Positions 14,321 through 21,877 of a stretch of DNA of 30,509 bases are shown here, in pieces. Position 1 is the first letter of the stretch, and each line of letters begins with the position of its first letter. The translations under genes were made by a program, and so were the position numbers. This stretch comes from SCTD01 sp036675425 (GTDB lineage: Bacteria > Actinomycetota > Actinomycetes > Mycobacteriales > SCTD01). The DNA lies in contig JAKFFB010000176.1 of assembly GCA_036675425.1 (NCBI GenBank), forward strand, positions 1 through 30,509, read 5' to 3'. Below the pieces are notes generated by a model. The model had not been told where the DNA came from, searched no databases, and worked only from the letters and a program-made list of their open reading frames with translations.

Positions 14321-16254
14321 TGGGCACCTACCTCGCGCTCGCCCTCGGCGGCATCGCCATCGGGGCGATGTACGCGCTGACGGCGCTCGGCATCGTCATC
14401 GTCTACAAGACCTCGCGCGTCTTCAACTTCGCCACCGGCGCGATCGGGCTGGCGTGCGCCTACCTCGCGAGCAGCCTCTCCTCGCGCGGCCTGCCGATCG
14501 GGCTGGTCGTCCTCGCGGCGATCGGTCTCGGCGTGCTCATCGGCATCGCCATGGAGATCAGCGTCCGGCCGGTGAAGAGCACGCTGACCAAGACGATCGT
14601 CACGCTCGGCTGGCTGCTCGCCCTGCAGGGAGCCGTCGGCTGGATCTACGGCACCCAGGTCGCCACCGCGGAGCCGGCCCGCCTGCTGCAGCCGTCGCTG
14701 CTGCTCGAGATCGGGCCGTACATCCTGTCGAAGGACCAGGCCGCGGTCATCGCCATCGCGGCGCTGCTCGTCGCCGGGCTCGCAGCGTTCTTCCGCTACA
14801 CGGCGCTGGGCACCGCGACCCGGGCCGTCTCCGAAGCCCCGGACGCCGCGCGGATGCTCGGCATCCGGGTCGACCGGGTCAACCTGGTCGCCTGGGGGAT
14901 CGGCGGCGGGATCAGCGGTCTGGCAGGGGTTCTCGTCACGCCGCTGCTCAACAAGCTGGACACCACGACACTGGTCATCTTCACCGTGCAGGCGCTCGCG
15001 GCGGCCCTCGTCGGCCGGCTGTCGTCGCTGCCGCTCACCCTCGCCGGCGGGCTCGGCCTCGGGATGCTGCAGCCGATGGTCAACCGCTTCATGCAGACCG
15101 AGTTCCCGAGCGTGCGCGGCACCGACGAGCTGACCGCACTGGTGGTGGTGCTCGGCGCACTGCTGCTCTTCCGCCGCGGCGGACGCAAGGACGTCTCCGC
15201 GGGCGGGCTCGAGCCGGTTCCGGTGAAGCCGCTGCCGGCGGGTCGCACCGCGCTGCTGATGGCGGCCGGCGTCGCGCTCGCGGTGCTCCTGCTCCCGCTG
15301 CTCATCGGCGACAGCGGGAACCTCTCCCGCTACAACCTCATCCAGACCGCCGCCTGGGGCATGGCCGTGCTGTCGCTGGTCCTGCTCGTCGGCGTGGTCG
15401 GTCAGGTGTCGGTCTGCCAGGCCGTCTTCATGGGCGTCGGCGCATTCGGCACCGGCATCGCCGCGCAGCACCTGCCCTTCCTGCTCGCGATGCTCGTCGG
15501 CGCGGGCCTGGCGGCGGCGGTCGCGGTGCTCGTCGGCCTGCCGGCGATCCGGCTGGAACCGCTCGAGCTGGCGATCGCGACCCTCTCGCTGGCGTTCACC
15601 GCCGACCGCTTCCTCTACAACTGGGCCCCGCTGGTCGGCCCGGACAACAACCGGCCGGTGCCGCGGCCGCAGTTCGCCGAGCTCGACGGGGCGGACATCG
15701 CCGACGGCCAGCGGGCGTACGCCTGGCTCGTCCTGGGGCTCTTCGTCGTCGCGGCCTTCGCTGTCGCCTCGCTCCGCCGTGGCCGCACCGGAGCCGCCCT
15801 CACCGCGCTGCGCTCCTCGGAGCCGGCGACCGCAGCGATGGGCTTCTCCGTGGTGTCGGTGAAGCTGCGGGGCTTCGCCGCCTCCGGCTTCCTCGCCGGG
15901 CTGGCGGGCGCGCTCTACGCCGGCCTGATCGGCAACGCGTCGGGGGCGCCGTTCGACTTCACCCGCTCCATCACGCTGCTCGCCTACACCGTCATCGTCG
16001 GCGTCGGCAGCGTCCCCGGCGCGGTGCTCGGCGGCTTCATCGTCACCTTCTCGACGCTGTCGTTCGGTGCCAGCGACCAGGTCGCCGAGGGCGGTACCGC
16101 GAGCGTCGTCACGCTCATCACGGGCGTGCTGCTCATCGCCGTCGTCGCGCTCCGCGACAGCGGTGTCGTCGGGCGGCTGCTCGCCCGCTCGCACCCCCCG
16201 GACGAGCCGGTGCTCCCCGGCCAGCGCGCCGCGCGCGAGGAGGTGGGGGTCTGA
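14320..16254 (+). CDS. branched-chain-type ABC permease, fused LivH-LivM
   Basis: The 644-aa protein joins the two permease halves that are separate LivH and LivM proteins in E. coli. Residues 1-290 are LivH-like (GAMYALTALGIVIVYKTSRVFNFA and the cytoplasmic coupling loop ATRAVSEAPDAARMLGIRVDRVN). A basic linker (FRRGGRKD) precedes a LivM-like half (about 305-625) with LVGVVGQVSVCQAVFMGVGAFGTG, ALTALRSSEPATAAMGFSV and FLAGLAGALYAG. It would form the complete membrane channel with the two ATPases encoded next. Start and stop overlap its neighbours by 1 nt. Transport substrate could be an amino acid or another carboxylate; Liv-type systems in actinobacteria are diverse. Confidence 0.93.
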   Translation: MGTYLALALGGIAIGAMYALTALGIVIVYKTSRVFNFATGAIGLACAYLASSLSSRGLPIGLVVLAAIGLGVLIGIAMEISVRPVKSTLTKTIVTLGWLLALQGAVGWIYGTQVATAEPARLLQPSLLLEIGPYILSKDQAAVIAIAALLVAGLAAFFRYTALGTATRAVSEAPDAARMLGIRVDRVNLVAWGIGGGISGLAGVLVTPLLNKLDTTTLVIFTVQALAAALVGRLSSLPLTLAGGLGLGMLQPMVNRFMQTEFPSVRGTDELTALVVVLGALLLFRRGGRKDVSAGGLEPVPVKPLPAGRTALLMAAGVALAVLLLPLLIGDSGNLSRYNLIQTAAWGMAVLSLVLLVGVVGQVSVCQAVFMGVGAFGTGIAAQHLPFLLAMLVGAGLAAAVAVLVGLPAIRLEPLELAIATLSLAFTADRFLYNWAPLVGPDNNRPVPRPQFAELDGADIADGQRAYAWLVLGLFVVAAFAVASLRRGRTGAALTALRSSEPATAAMGFSVVSVKLRGFAASGFLAGLAGALYAGLIGNASGAPFDFTRSITLLAYTVIVGVGSVPGAVLGGFIVTFSTLSFGASDQVAEGGTASVVTLITGVLLIAVVALRDSGVVGRLLARSHPPDEPVLPGQRAAREEVGV

Positions 16255-17024
16255 TGGCGGCCGTCCTCGAGCTGCGCGACATCGGCGTCCGCTTCGGGTC
16301 CTTCGACGCGGTCGACGGGGTCTCGCTGTCGGTGCACGCCGGCGAGGTCGTCGGGCTGATCGGCCCGAACGGCGCCGGCAAGACCGTCACCTTCAACGTC
16401 GTCACCGGGCTGCAGCCGGCCACCCGCGGCGCCGTGCTGCTCGGCGGCCGCGACGTGACGACGGCACCCGCGCACGTGCGCACGTCGATGGGCCTCGCCC
16501 GCACCTTCCAGGTCGTGCAGCTGTTCGCCGGCATGACGGTGCTCGAGAACCTCATGGTCGCCGCGCACCGCTTCACCACGGCCGGCGTCGTCACCGACGC
16601 GCTCCGCCTGCCCGGACGCCGCCGGGCGCTGGAGCAGGCGCGCGAGCGGGCCCGCGCCGTGCTCGCCTTCCTCGACCTCTCCCACCTCGCCGACGTCGAG
16701 GCGTCCTCGCTCCCCGTCGGCCAGGCCCGGCTGGTCGAGCTGGCCCGCGCGCTCTGCCTCAAGCCGACCGTGCTGCTGCTCGACGAGCCCGCCTCCGGCC
16801 TGGACCCCGCGGAGACCGCGGACTTCGTCGCGCTGCTCGCGCACGTCCGCGCGACGCTCGGGTGCGCCATGCTGCTGGTGGAGCACGACATGGGGGTGGT
16901 CATGCCGCTGTGCGACCACCTGGTCGTCATGAACTTCGGGAAGGTCCTCGCCGCCGGCACGCCGGCCGAGGTCCGCGACGACCCCGAGGTCCGCACCGCC
17001 TACCTGGGCGAGGTGCACGCATGA
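16254..17024 (+). CDS. ABC transporter ATP-binding protein, LivG type
   Basis: This 256-aa ATPase has Walker A GPNGAGKT (37-44), a Q-loop in ARTFQVVQLFAGMTVLENLMVA and Walker B TVLLLDEPASGLDP. The switch region is MLLVEHDMGVVM, characteristic of LivG. The signature LSGGQ is degenerate here (SLPVGQARLVELARAL), as is common for LivG proteins that use LPYGQ. ATG 16254 overlaps the permease stop by 1 nt, with GAGGAGG upstream. It pairs with LivF (17021-17911) to energise the fused permease. Confidence 0.93.
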   Translation: MAAVLELRDIGVRFGSFDAVDGVSLSVHAGEVVGLIGPNGAGKTVTFNVVTGLQPATRGAVLLGGRDVTTAPAHVRTSMGLARTFQVVQLFAGMTVLENLMVAAHRFTTAGVVTDALRLPGRRRALEQARERARAVLAFLDLSHLADVEASSLPVGQARLVELARALCLKPTVLLLDEPASGLDPAETADFVALLAHVRATLGCAMLLVEHDMGVVMPLCDHLVVMNFGKVLAAGTPAEVRDDPEVRTAYLGEVHA

Positions 17025-17911
17025 CCGCGCTGCTCGAGATCCGCTCGCTGTCCGTGGCGTACGGCGGGGTCGTCGCGGTGCGCGACGTCTCCCTGTCGGT
17101 GTCCCCGGGCGAGGTGCTCGCAGTGCTCGGCGCCAACGGCGCGGGCAAGACCACGACGCTGCTCGCCGTCTCCGGCCTGGTGCGGGCGCGGTCCGGTGAC
17201 GTGCTGCTCGACGGCCGCTCCGTGCTCGGCCGCTCCCCGGAGGACATCGCCCGGCTCGGCGTCGCCCACGTCCCGGCCGGCCGCGGCATCTTCCCGGGGC
17301 TCTCGGTCGCGGACAACCTGCGGATGGGCCTCTACGGCGCCGGTCGTGACAAGGACCCCGAGGGGGCCGCCGCCGTCGAGCGGGTGCTCGACCTCTTCCC
17401 GATCCTGCGCGAGCGGCGCACCCAGCCGGCCGGCACCATGTCCGGCGGCCAGCAGCAGCAGCTCGCCATCGGCCGCGCGCTGGTGCAGGCGCCGCGGCTG
17501 CTGATGCTCGACGAGATGTCGATGGGGCTGTCGCCGACGGTCGTCGCAGACCTCTTCGCGATCGTGGCCGACCTGCGCAGCGAGGGCATCGCCGTCGTCA
17601 TGGTCGAGCAGTTCGTCGGCCAGGCGCTCGCCGTCGCCGACTCCGCCGTGGTCCTCGAGCAGGGCCACGTCGTCGCCGCCGGCAGCCCCGAGCAGCTGTC
17701 GTCCGACGACCTGGCAGCCGCCTACCTCGGCGGCGGCGTCGCCCCGGCCGGCCGGCTGCCGGGTGCGCCCGCCACCGCACGAGAGGCGCTGGCCGTACGC
17801 CTGACCGGCGCCGACGTGCGCCGGATCGAGCGGCTCGCCGCGTCCCGCGGTGCGACCGTCGACGAGACGGTCGCCGAGCTGGTCGAGTCCGCACTGGAGG
17901 GACGGTCGTGA
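17021..17911 (+). CDS. ABC transporter ATP-binding protein, LivF type, with ribbon-helix-helix-like C-terminal extension
   Basis: Residues 1-237 form a standard LivF ATPase: Walker A GANGAGKT (37-44), VAHVPAGRGIFPGLSVADNL, signature MSGGQQQQLAIGRAL (140-154), Walker B LLMLDEMSMGLSP and MVEQFVGQALAVAD. LivF proteins usually end soon after this point. Here about 58 more residues follow: a Pro/Ala linker (238-256), then a 258-293 segment (AVRLTGADVRRIERLAASRG and TVDETVAELVESAL). Its strand-helix-helix pattern resembles a CopG-type ribbon-helix-helix DNA-binding unit. The extension may bind DNA, or may simply be a dimerisation tail. Start and stop overlap both neighbours by 4 nt, so the reading frame is not in doubt. 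Confidence 0.93.
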   Translation: MTALLEIRSLSVAYGGVVAVRDVSLSVSPGEVLAVLGANGAGKTTTLLAVSGLVRARSGDVLLDGRSVLGRSPEDIARLGVAHVPAGRGIFPGLSVADNLRMGLYGAGRDKDPEGAAAVERVLDLFPILRERRTQPAGTMSGGQQQQLAIGRALVQAPRLLMLDEMSMGLSPTVVADLFAIVADLRSEGIAVVMVEQFVGQALAVADSAVVLEQGHVVAAGSPEQLSSDDLAAAYLGGGVAPAGRLPGAPATAREALAVRLTGADVRRIERLAASRGATVDETVAELVESALEGRS

Positions 17912-19224
17912 ACCCCGCCACCACCGCACGGATCGCGCTGGCCACGGCTGCCCTCCCGCTCGTGCTCGGGATCGTCGCGGTGCGACCGGCCGACGCGCAG
18001 ACCGCCACCGGCTACAGCAGCTTCAGCCTGTCGGCCATCGCGGCCGGCGTGCGCACCGCGGGCGAGGTCGGCGCCTCCGGCGGCCTGGTCACCCTCGACA
18101 CCGGCTCCGGCTCGGTCTCCGCGCGGCTGGACAGCTCGCCCTCCGCGGCGGTGCTCGCCGCGCCGTACGAGCCCGGGACCCTCTTCCGCACCGGTGTCGG
18201 CCAGGTCAACGCCGGCGCCGGCGAGCAGGTGCTCGACGTCCCGGACGCCGAGGCGCAGTTCCCCGGCACGCAGACCTCCGGGTCGCTCGAGACGGTGCCA
18301 CCGGCCGAGGGCGGACCGGTGTCGTCGCAGGGCGGCTCTGCCGAGGCGTCCGCGAGCGAGCGCGCCGCGGCGGGCAGCGCCACCGGCGAGTCGATGACCG
18401 TCGAGGGGGTCATGGAGTCGGGCGCGTCCACCTCCGTCGTGTCGCTCGCCGCTGACCCCGACGCGGGGACGACCACGTCGACCGCGCGCACCACGGTGTC
18501 GCGCGTCCTCGTGGCCGGCGTGCTGGAGATCCGCGACGTCGTCGCCGTCGCCGAGATCACCGCCAAGGGCGACGCGCACACCGCCGTCGCGCGACTCACC
18601 GTCGGCGGCGCGAGCGTCGCCGGGCAGGAGGTCGCCATCACCGACGACGGCGTGACGGCAGTGGGCGCACCGGTGGTCCCCGGTCAGACGCTGCAGGACA
18701 TGACCGAGCAGGCCAACGAAGCGCTCGGCCAGGCAGGCGTCACGGTCACCACGCTCGGCGTCACGGAGCAGGCGTCCGCCCGCGACGCGGTCGCCGACAC
18801 CGGTGGCGTCGCGATCGAGATGACCACGCCCGACCTGCCGGGGGGCGTGGCCGGCAACCGGGTGCAGGTCGTCGTGGGGGGAGTGGTGCTGACCGCGACC
18901 GACGCGCTCGCCCTGCCCGAGACGTCGCTGCCGCCGATCACCCTGCCGCCGTCGACGGCCGGCGGCTTCACCCCGCCGTCGACGACGTTCGTCCCGGGAT
19001 CCCCCGGGATCCCCGGAGCGCCAGGGCTTCCCGTCGACGCACCCGCCACCGGGCCGGTCGTCGCCGCGCCGCCGTCGACGCTCGTCGTCGCCGGACGGGA
19101 GCTGTCCGCCAGCGTCGTGCTGGCGGCGTTCGCGGTCTGGCAGTTCCTCAGCCTGGGCACGGCCACGCTCTACGCCGTCGTCGACCGGCGGCGCCGGGTG
19201 ACCCTCGGCCAGGTGCCCGCATGA
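17908..19224 (+). CDS. exported membrane-anchored protein of unknown function, choice-of-anchor-like
   Basis: The 438-aa product has a signal peptide (1-30, ending VRPADA) and a long extracellular Ala/Gly/Thr/Ser-rich, beta-prone region. A Pro-rich stretch follows with a short collagen-like run (GSPGIPGAPGLP). It ends in a C-terminal transmembrane helix (about 400-425) and a basic tail (DRRRRVTLGQ). No catalytic motif is visible. The repeated SVSARLDSSPS/TVEGVMESGAS and RLTVGGASVAG segments recall actinobacterial surface proteins annotated as choice-of-anchor family, an assignment made by impression only. GTG 17908 overlaps livF by 4 nt and the next gene's ATG overlaps its stop. It may scaffold the binding protein at the surface. 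Confidence 0.85.
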   Translation: MNPATTARIALATAALPLVLGIVAVRPADAQTATGYSSFSLSAIAAGVRTAGEVGASGGLVTLDTGSGSVSARLDSSPSAAVLAAPYEPGTLFRTGVGQVNAGAGEQVLDVPDAEAQFPGTQTSGSLETVPPAEGGPVSSQGGSAEASASERAAAGSATGESMTVEGVMESGASTSVVSLAADPDAGTTTSTARTTVSRVLVAGVLEIRDVVAVAEITAKGDAHTAVARLTVGGASVAGQEVAITDDGVTAVGAPVVPGQTLQDMTEQANEALGQAGVTVTTLGVTEQASARDAVADTGGVAIEMTTPDLPGGVAGNRVQVVVGGVVLTATDALALPETSLPPITLPPSTAGGFTPPSTTFVPGSPGIPGAPGLPVDAPATGPVVAAPPSTLVVAGRELSASVVLAAFAVWQFLSLGTATLYAVVDRRRRVTLGQVPA

Positions 19225-19472
19225 GGGCCGCGCTCCTGCGCCGGACGCAGGACCGTACGCCCGTCACCTGCCTGACGTGCGCCGCTCCCTACCGGCCGTC
19301 GCTCACCGGCTGGAGCTGCCCGGTCTGCGACACGCCCGCACCGGGAGCCGAGGAGCGTCGCGGCCGCGGGCTGACCGACGACGACCGGCTGCTCGCCATC
19401 GTCGCCCTCGCCACCATCGCCAACGTCGTCCTGCTCGGGCTGCTGGCCGTCTTCGTCCTGGGAGTCTCGTGA
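19221..19472 (+). CDS. zinc-ribbon membrane microprotein
   Basis: The 83-aa product has two CxxC knuckles, TCLTCAAPY (about 17-22) and WSCPVCDTP (about 33-37), typical of a zinc ribbon. A charged linker is followed by one C-terminal transmembrane helix (about 58-82, IVALATIANVVLLGLLAVFVL). The ribbon would face the cytosol if the helix is a tail anchor. I do not recognise a named family. It overlaps the exported-protein gene by 4 nt and the next gene by 4 nt. It is therefore part of the transporter operon, perhaps an accessory subunit. Confidence 0.8.
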   Translation: MRAALLRRTQDRTPVTCLTCAAPYRPSLTGWSCPVCDTPAPGAEERRGRGLTDDDRLLAIVALATIANVVLLGLLAVFVLGVS

Positions 19473-20461
19473 AGCTGTCCGACCTGCAGACGCCGGCTCT
19501 CGTCGTGGAGCGGAGCCTGCTGGAGTCCAACCTCGACGCGATGGCCGCGGTCCTGCCGGGGAAGAGGCTCCGTCCGCACGTCAAGGCGTTCAAGACGACG
19601 GCGCTGGCGAAGCTCATGGCCGAGCGCGGTCACACCGGCTTCACCTGCGCCACGATCCGCGAGGTCGAGGGCATGGCCGCGGCCGGGCTCGGCGAGGACC
19701 TGCTGCTGGCCAACGAGGTGCTCGACGCGCGCCGGCTCGGGGCCGTCGCGGCGACCGGTGCCCGGGTGACCGTCGCGGTCGACAGCGACGTCACCGTCGA
19801 GGCCGCCGCGGCAGGGGGAGTGCGCGAGGTCGTCATCGACGTGAACGTCGGGCTGCCGCGCTGCGGCTGCGACCCGGCCGACGCCGGACGGCTCGCCGAC
19901 CTCGCCCGGTCGAAGGGGCTCGAGGTGCGCGGTGTCATGGGCTACGAGGGCCACGTGATGCTCGTCGACGACCCGGCCGAGAAGCTGCGGCAGACGCAGG
20001 AGTGCATGGAGCGGCTGCTCGCGGCGGCGGCCGACGTCGGCGGAGACCTGGTGTCCGCCGGCGGCACCGGCACCTACCGCGAGAACACCTGGGCCAACGA
20101 GATCCAGGCCGGCAGCTACTGCCTGATGGACACGACGTACGCCGCCGCCGGGCTGCCCTTCGCGCAGGCGCTCACGGTGCTGACCCAGGTCGTGTCGACC
20201 AACCCCCAGGGCTGGGCGGTCGCGAACCTCGGCCTCAAGTCGCTCGGCATGGACCACGGGAACCCCACGATCCCCGGCGCCCTCGTGTGGTTCTGCTCCG
20301 ACGAGCACACGACGTTCAGCGAGCTCGACGTGCAGGTGGGTGACCTGCTGCGGGCCGCGCCGGCGCACGTCGACCCGACCGTCGCGCTGCACGAGCGGAT
20401 GCACCTCGTCGAGGGCGACGAGGTCCTGGAGACCTGGCCGGTCGACCTCCGCGGCTGGTGA
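19469..20461 (+). CDS. fold-type III PLP enzyme, D-threonine aldolase/D-serine dehydratase-like
   Basis: This 330-aa enzyme has an alanine-racemase-like N-terminal barrel with the PLP lysine in LRPHVKAFKT (Lys39). Other features are TCATIREVEGMAAAG, DVNVGLPRCG and SAGGTGTY. Its C-terminal domain carries CSDEHTTF and AHVDPTV (His300, Asp302). In D-threonine aldolases the equivalent His-x-Asp binds the divalent metal; D-serine dehydratases usually have His-x-Cys. This favours retro-aldol cleavage of a D-beta-hydroxy amino acid, although the substrate is unproven. GTG 19469 overlaps the preceding stop by 4 nt. It is the last gene of the TetR-led operon; a 15-bp terminator hairpin follows at once. 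Confidence 0.88.
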   Translation: MKLSDLQTPALVVERSLLESNLDAMAAVLPGKRLRPHVKAFKTTALAKLMAERGHTGFTCATIREVEGMAAAGLGEDLLLANEVLDARRLGAVAATGARVTVAVDSDVTVEAAAAGGVREVVIDVNVGLPRCGCDPADAGRLADLARSKGLEVRGVMGYEGHVMLVDDPAEKLRQTQECMERLLAAAADVGGDLVSAGGTGTYRENTWANEIQAGSYCLMDTTYAAAGLPFAQALTVLTQVVSTNPQGWAVANLGLKSLGMDHGNPTIPGALVWFCSDEHTTFSELDVQVGDLLRAAPAHVDPTVALHERMHLVEGDEVLETWPVDLRGW

Positions 20462-20463
20462 GA

Positions 20464-20516
20464 CCTTGCGTCATGCTCAGAGGAGCACTTGCTCGCAGGG
20501 CGAGCATGACGCAAGG
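20464..20516. terminator. bidirectional terminator hairpin (15-bp perfect stem)
   Basis: Arms 20464-20478 and 20502-20516 (CCTTGCGTCATGCTC and its complement) are perfect. The 23-nt loop holds a small inner stem GAGC/GCTC (20483-20494). It starts 3 nt after one stop codon and ends 3 nt before the stop of the convergent gene, filling the whole 57-nt gap. There is no long U run, which is normal in high-GC actinobacteria. Confidence 0.82.
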
Positions 20517-20518
20517 AG

Positions 20519-21808
20519 TCAGGGGCCGAGGACGCGGTCGAGGTAGGCGTTGGTGAAGCGGCGCTCCGGGTCGAGCCGGTCGCGGACGGCCACGAACTCG
20601 TCGAAGCGCGGATAGCGGGCGCGCAGCTCGGTGGCGCCGAGGGAGTGCAGCTTGCCCCAGTGCGGGCGCCCGCCGACGCTGCCCATCAGCGCCTCGACGG
20701 CGTCGAAGTACGCCGTCCGCTCGGTGCCGCGGTAGACGTGCACCGCGACGTACGCCGTGTCGCGTCCGGACGCGGTCGACAGCGCGATGTCGTCGGCCGG
20801 AGCGACCCGCACCTCGACGGGGAAGCTGATCCGCTGGCCGTGCCGCTCGGGCAGGGTGCGCAGCTCGCGCAGCACCCCGGGCAGCGCCGACCGCGGGATC
20901 GCGTACTCCATCTCCTCGAAGCGCACCCGGCGCGGCGAGGTGAAGACCCGCGGTGCGAGGTCGGTGTAGGTCCGGGCGGTCAGGGCGCGGGCCGCCACCC
21001 GGTTGATCCTCGGCACCAGGGCGGGCACCGCCTTGCCGAGCGCGCAGGTCGCGGCGAAGACGCCGTTGCTGAGCACCTCGTCGTCGAGGAGCTTGCGGGC
21101 CTTCGACAGCGGCTGCGCCGGACCGGCGCTGCGGTTGTTGCGCTTGGTCAGCGCGAGGTCGGTGTGCGGGAACCAGTAGAGCTCGAAGTGCTCGTTCTCC
21201 GCGACGTGCCGCTCGACGTCCTCGACCACCTCGTCGAACGGCATCGGTCGCTCGTCGGCGGTGAGCAGGAACGCCGGCTCGGCCTGGATCGTCACCGAGG
21301 TGACGATGCCGAGCGCGCCGAGCGACACCCGTGCGACGGCGAAGACGTCGGGGTTCTCGTCAGCCGAGCAGGTCAGCACCGTGCCGTCGGCCAGCACCAG
21401 CTCCAGTGCGACGACCTGCGTGGCGAGCGCGCCGCTGTCCCGTCCGGTGCCGTGGGTGCCGGTCGACAGCGCTCCGGTGACCGTCTGCACGTCGATGTCG
21501 CCCATGTTGGTCAGGCCCATCCCGCGCTCGGCGAGCAGCGCGTTGAGCCGGTGCAGCGGCAGCCCGCCCTGCACGGTCACCCGCCCCGTGACGGGGTCGG
21601 CCTCGACGAGCTGGTCGAGCCGGTCCAGCTGCACGAGGACGCCGTCGGTGAGGCCGATCGCGGTGAAGCTGTGACCGCTGCCGATCGCCTTGACGCGACG
21701 CCCCGCGGCGGCCGCGTCCTTGACGACCCGGACGACGTCCTCGACGGAGGCCGGGTGCTCCACCGCCGCCGGGGTCATGGTCTGGTTGCCCGCCCAGTTG
21801 CGCCACAT
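20519..21808 (-). CDS. FAD-dependent sugar-lactone oxidoreductase (L-gulono-1,4-lactone dehydrogenase/alditol oxidase family)
   Basis: The 429-aa flavoprotein has an N-terminal FAD-binding domain with AIGSGHSFTAIGLTDG. His46 in GHS is at the position where alditol oxidase binds FAD covalently. Further motifs are GNMGDIDVQTVTGALSTGTHGTG, ARVSLGALGIVTSVT, VRFEEMEYAIPR, VEVRVAPADD, GRPHWGK and the ending DPERRFTNAYLDRVLGP. It matches mycobacterial L-gulono-1,4-lactone dehydrogenase (Rv1771) throughout by eye. It would oxidise an aldonolactone or polyol in the cytosol. ATG 21808 gives the family's usual N-terminus (MWRNWAGNQ); a GTG seven codons earlier is less likely. Its neighbours in divergent orientation are two NAD(P)-type sugar dehydrogenases, which fits carbohydrate oxidation. 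Confidence 0.93.
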   Translation of the reverse strand: MWRNWAGNQTMTPAAVEHPASVEDVVRVVKDAAAAGRRVKAIGSGHSFTAIGLTDGVLVQLDRLDQLVEADPVTGRVTVQGGLPLHRLNALLAERGMGLTNMGDIDVQTVTGALSTGTHGTGRDSGALATQVVALELVLADGTVLTCSADENPDVFAVARVSLGALGIVTSVTIQAEPAFLLTADERPMPFDEVVEDVERHVAENEHFELYWFPHTDLALTKRNNRSAGPAQPLSKARKLLDDEVLSNGVFAATCALGKAVPALVPRINRVAARALTARTYTDLAPRVFTSPRRVRFEEMEYAIPRSALPGVLRELRTLPERHGQRISFPVEVRVAPADDIALSTASGRDTAYVAVHVYRGTERTAYFDAVEALMGSVGGRPHWGKLHSLGATELRARYPRFDEFVAVRDRLDPERRFTNAYLDRVLGP

Positions 21809-21865
21809 GGGGTCATCGTCCCGCACCGCGTGCAGGTTCGAGCGGCCGGATCGCCCCGTTGCGCC

Positions 21866-21871
21866 TACTCT
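21866..21871 (+). promoter_or_regulatory. -10 element of a leaderless promoter
   Basis: TACTCT matches TANNNT and ends 6 nt before GTG 21878. No Shine-Dalgarno sequence precedes that GTG. It lies in the 69-nt divergent gap between the lactone dehydrogenase and the oxidoreductase genes. Confidence 0.5.
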
Positions 21872-21877
21872 CCGAGC

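Noticed and set aside
14314..16194. 626-aa minus-strand open frame opposite the permease
   Set aside because: The very high Asp/Arg/Glu/Gln content comes from reading hydrophobic codons in reverse. The plus strand encodes an evident Liv permease.
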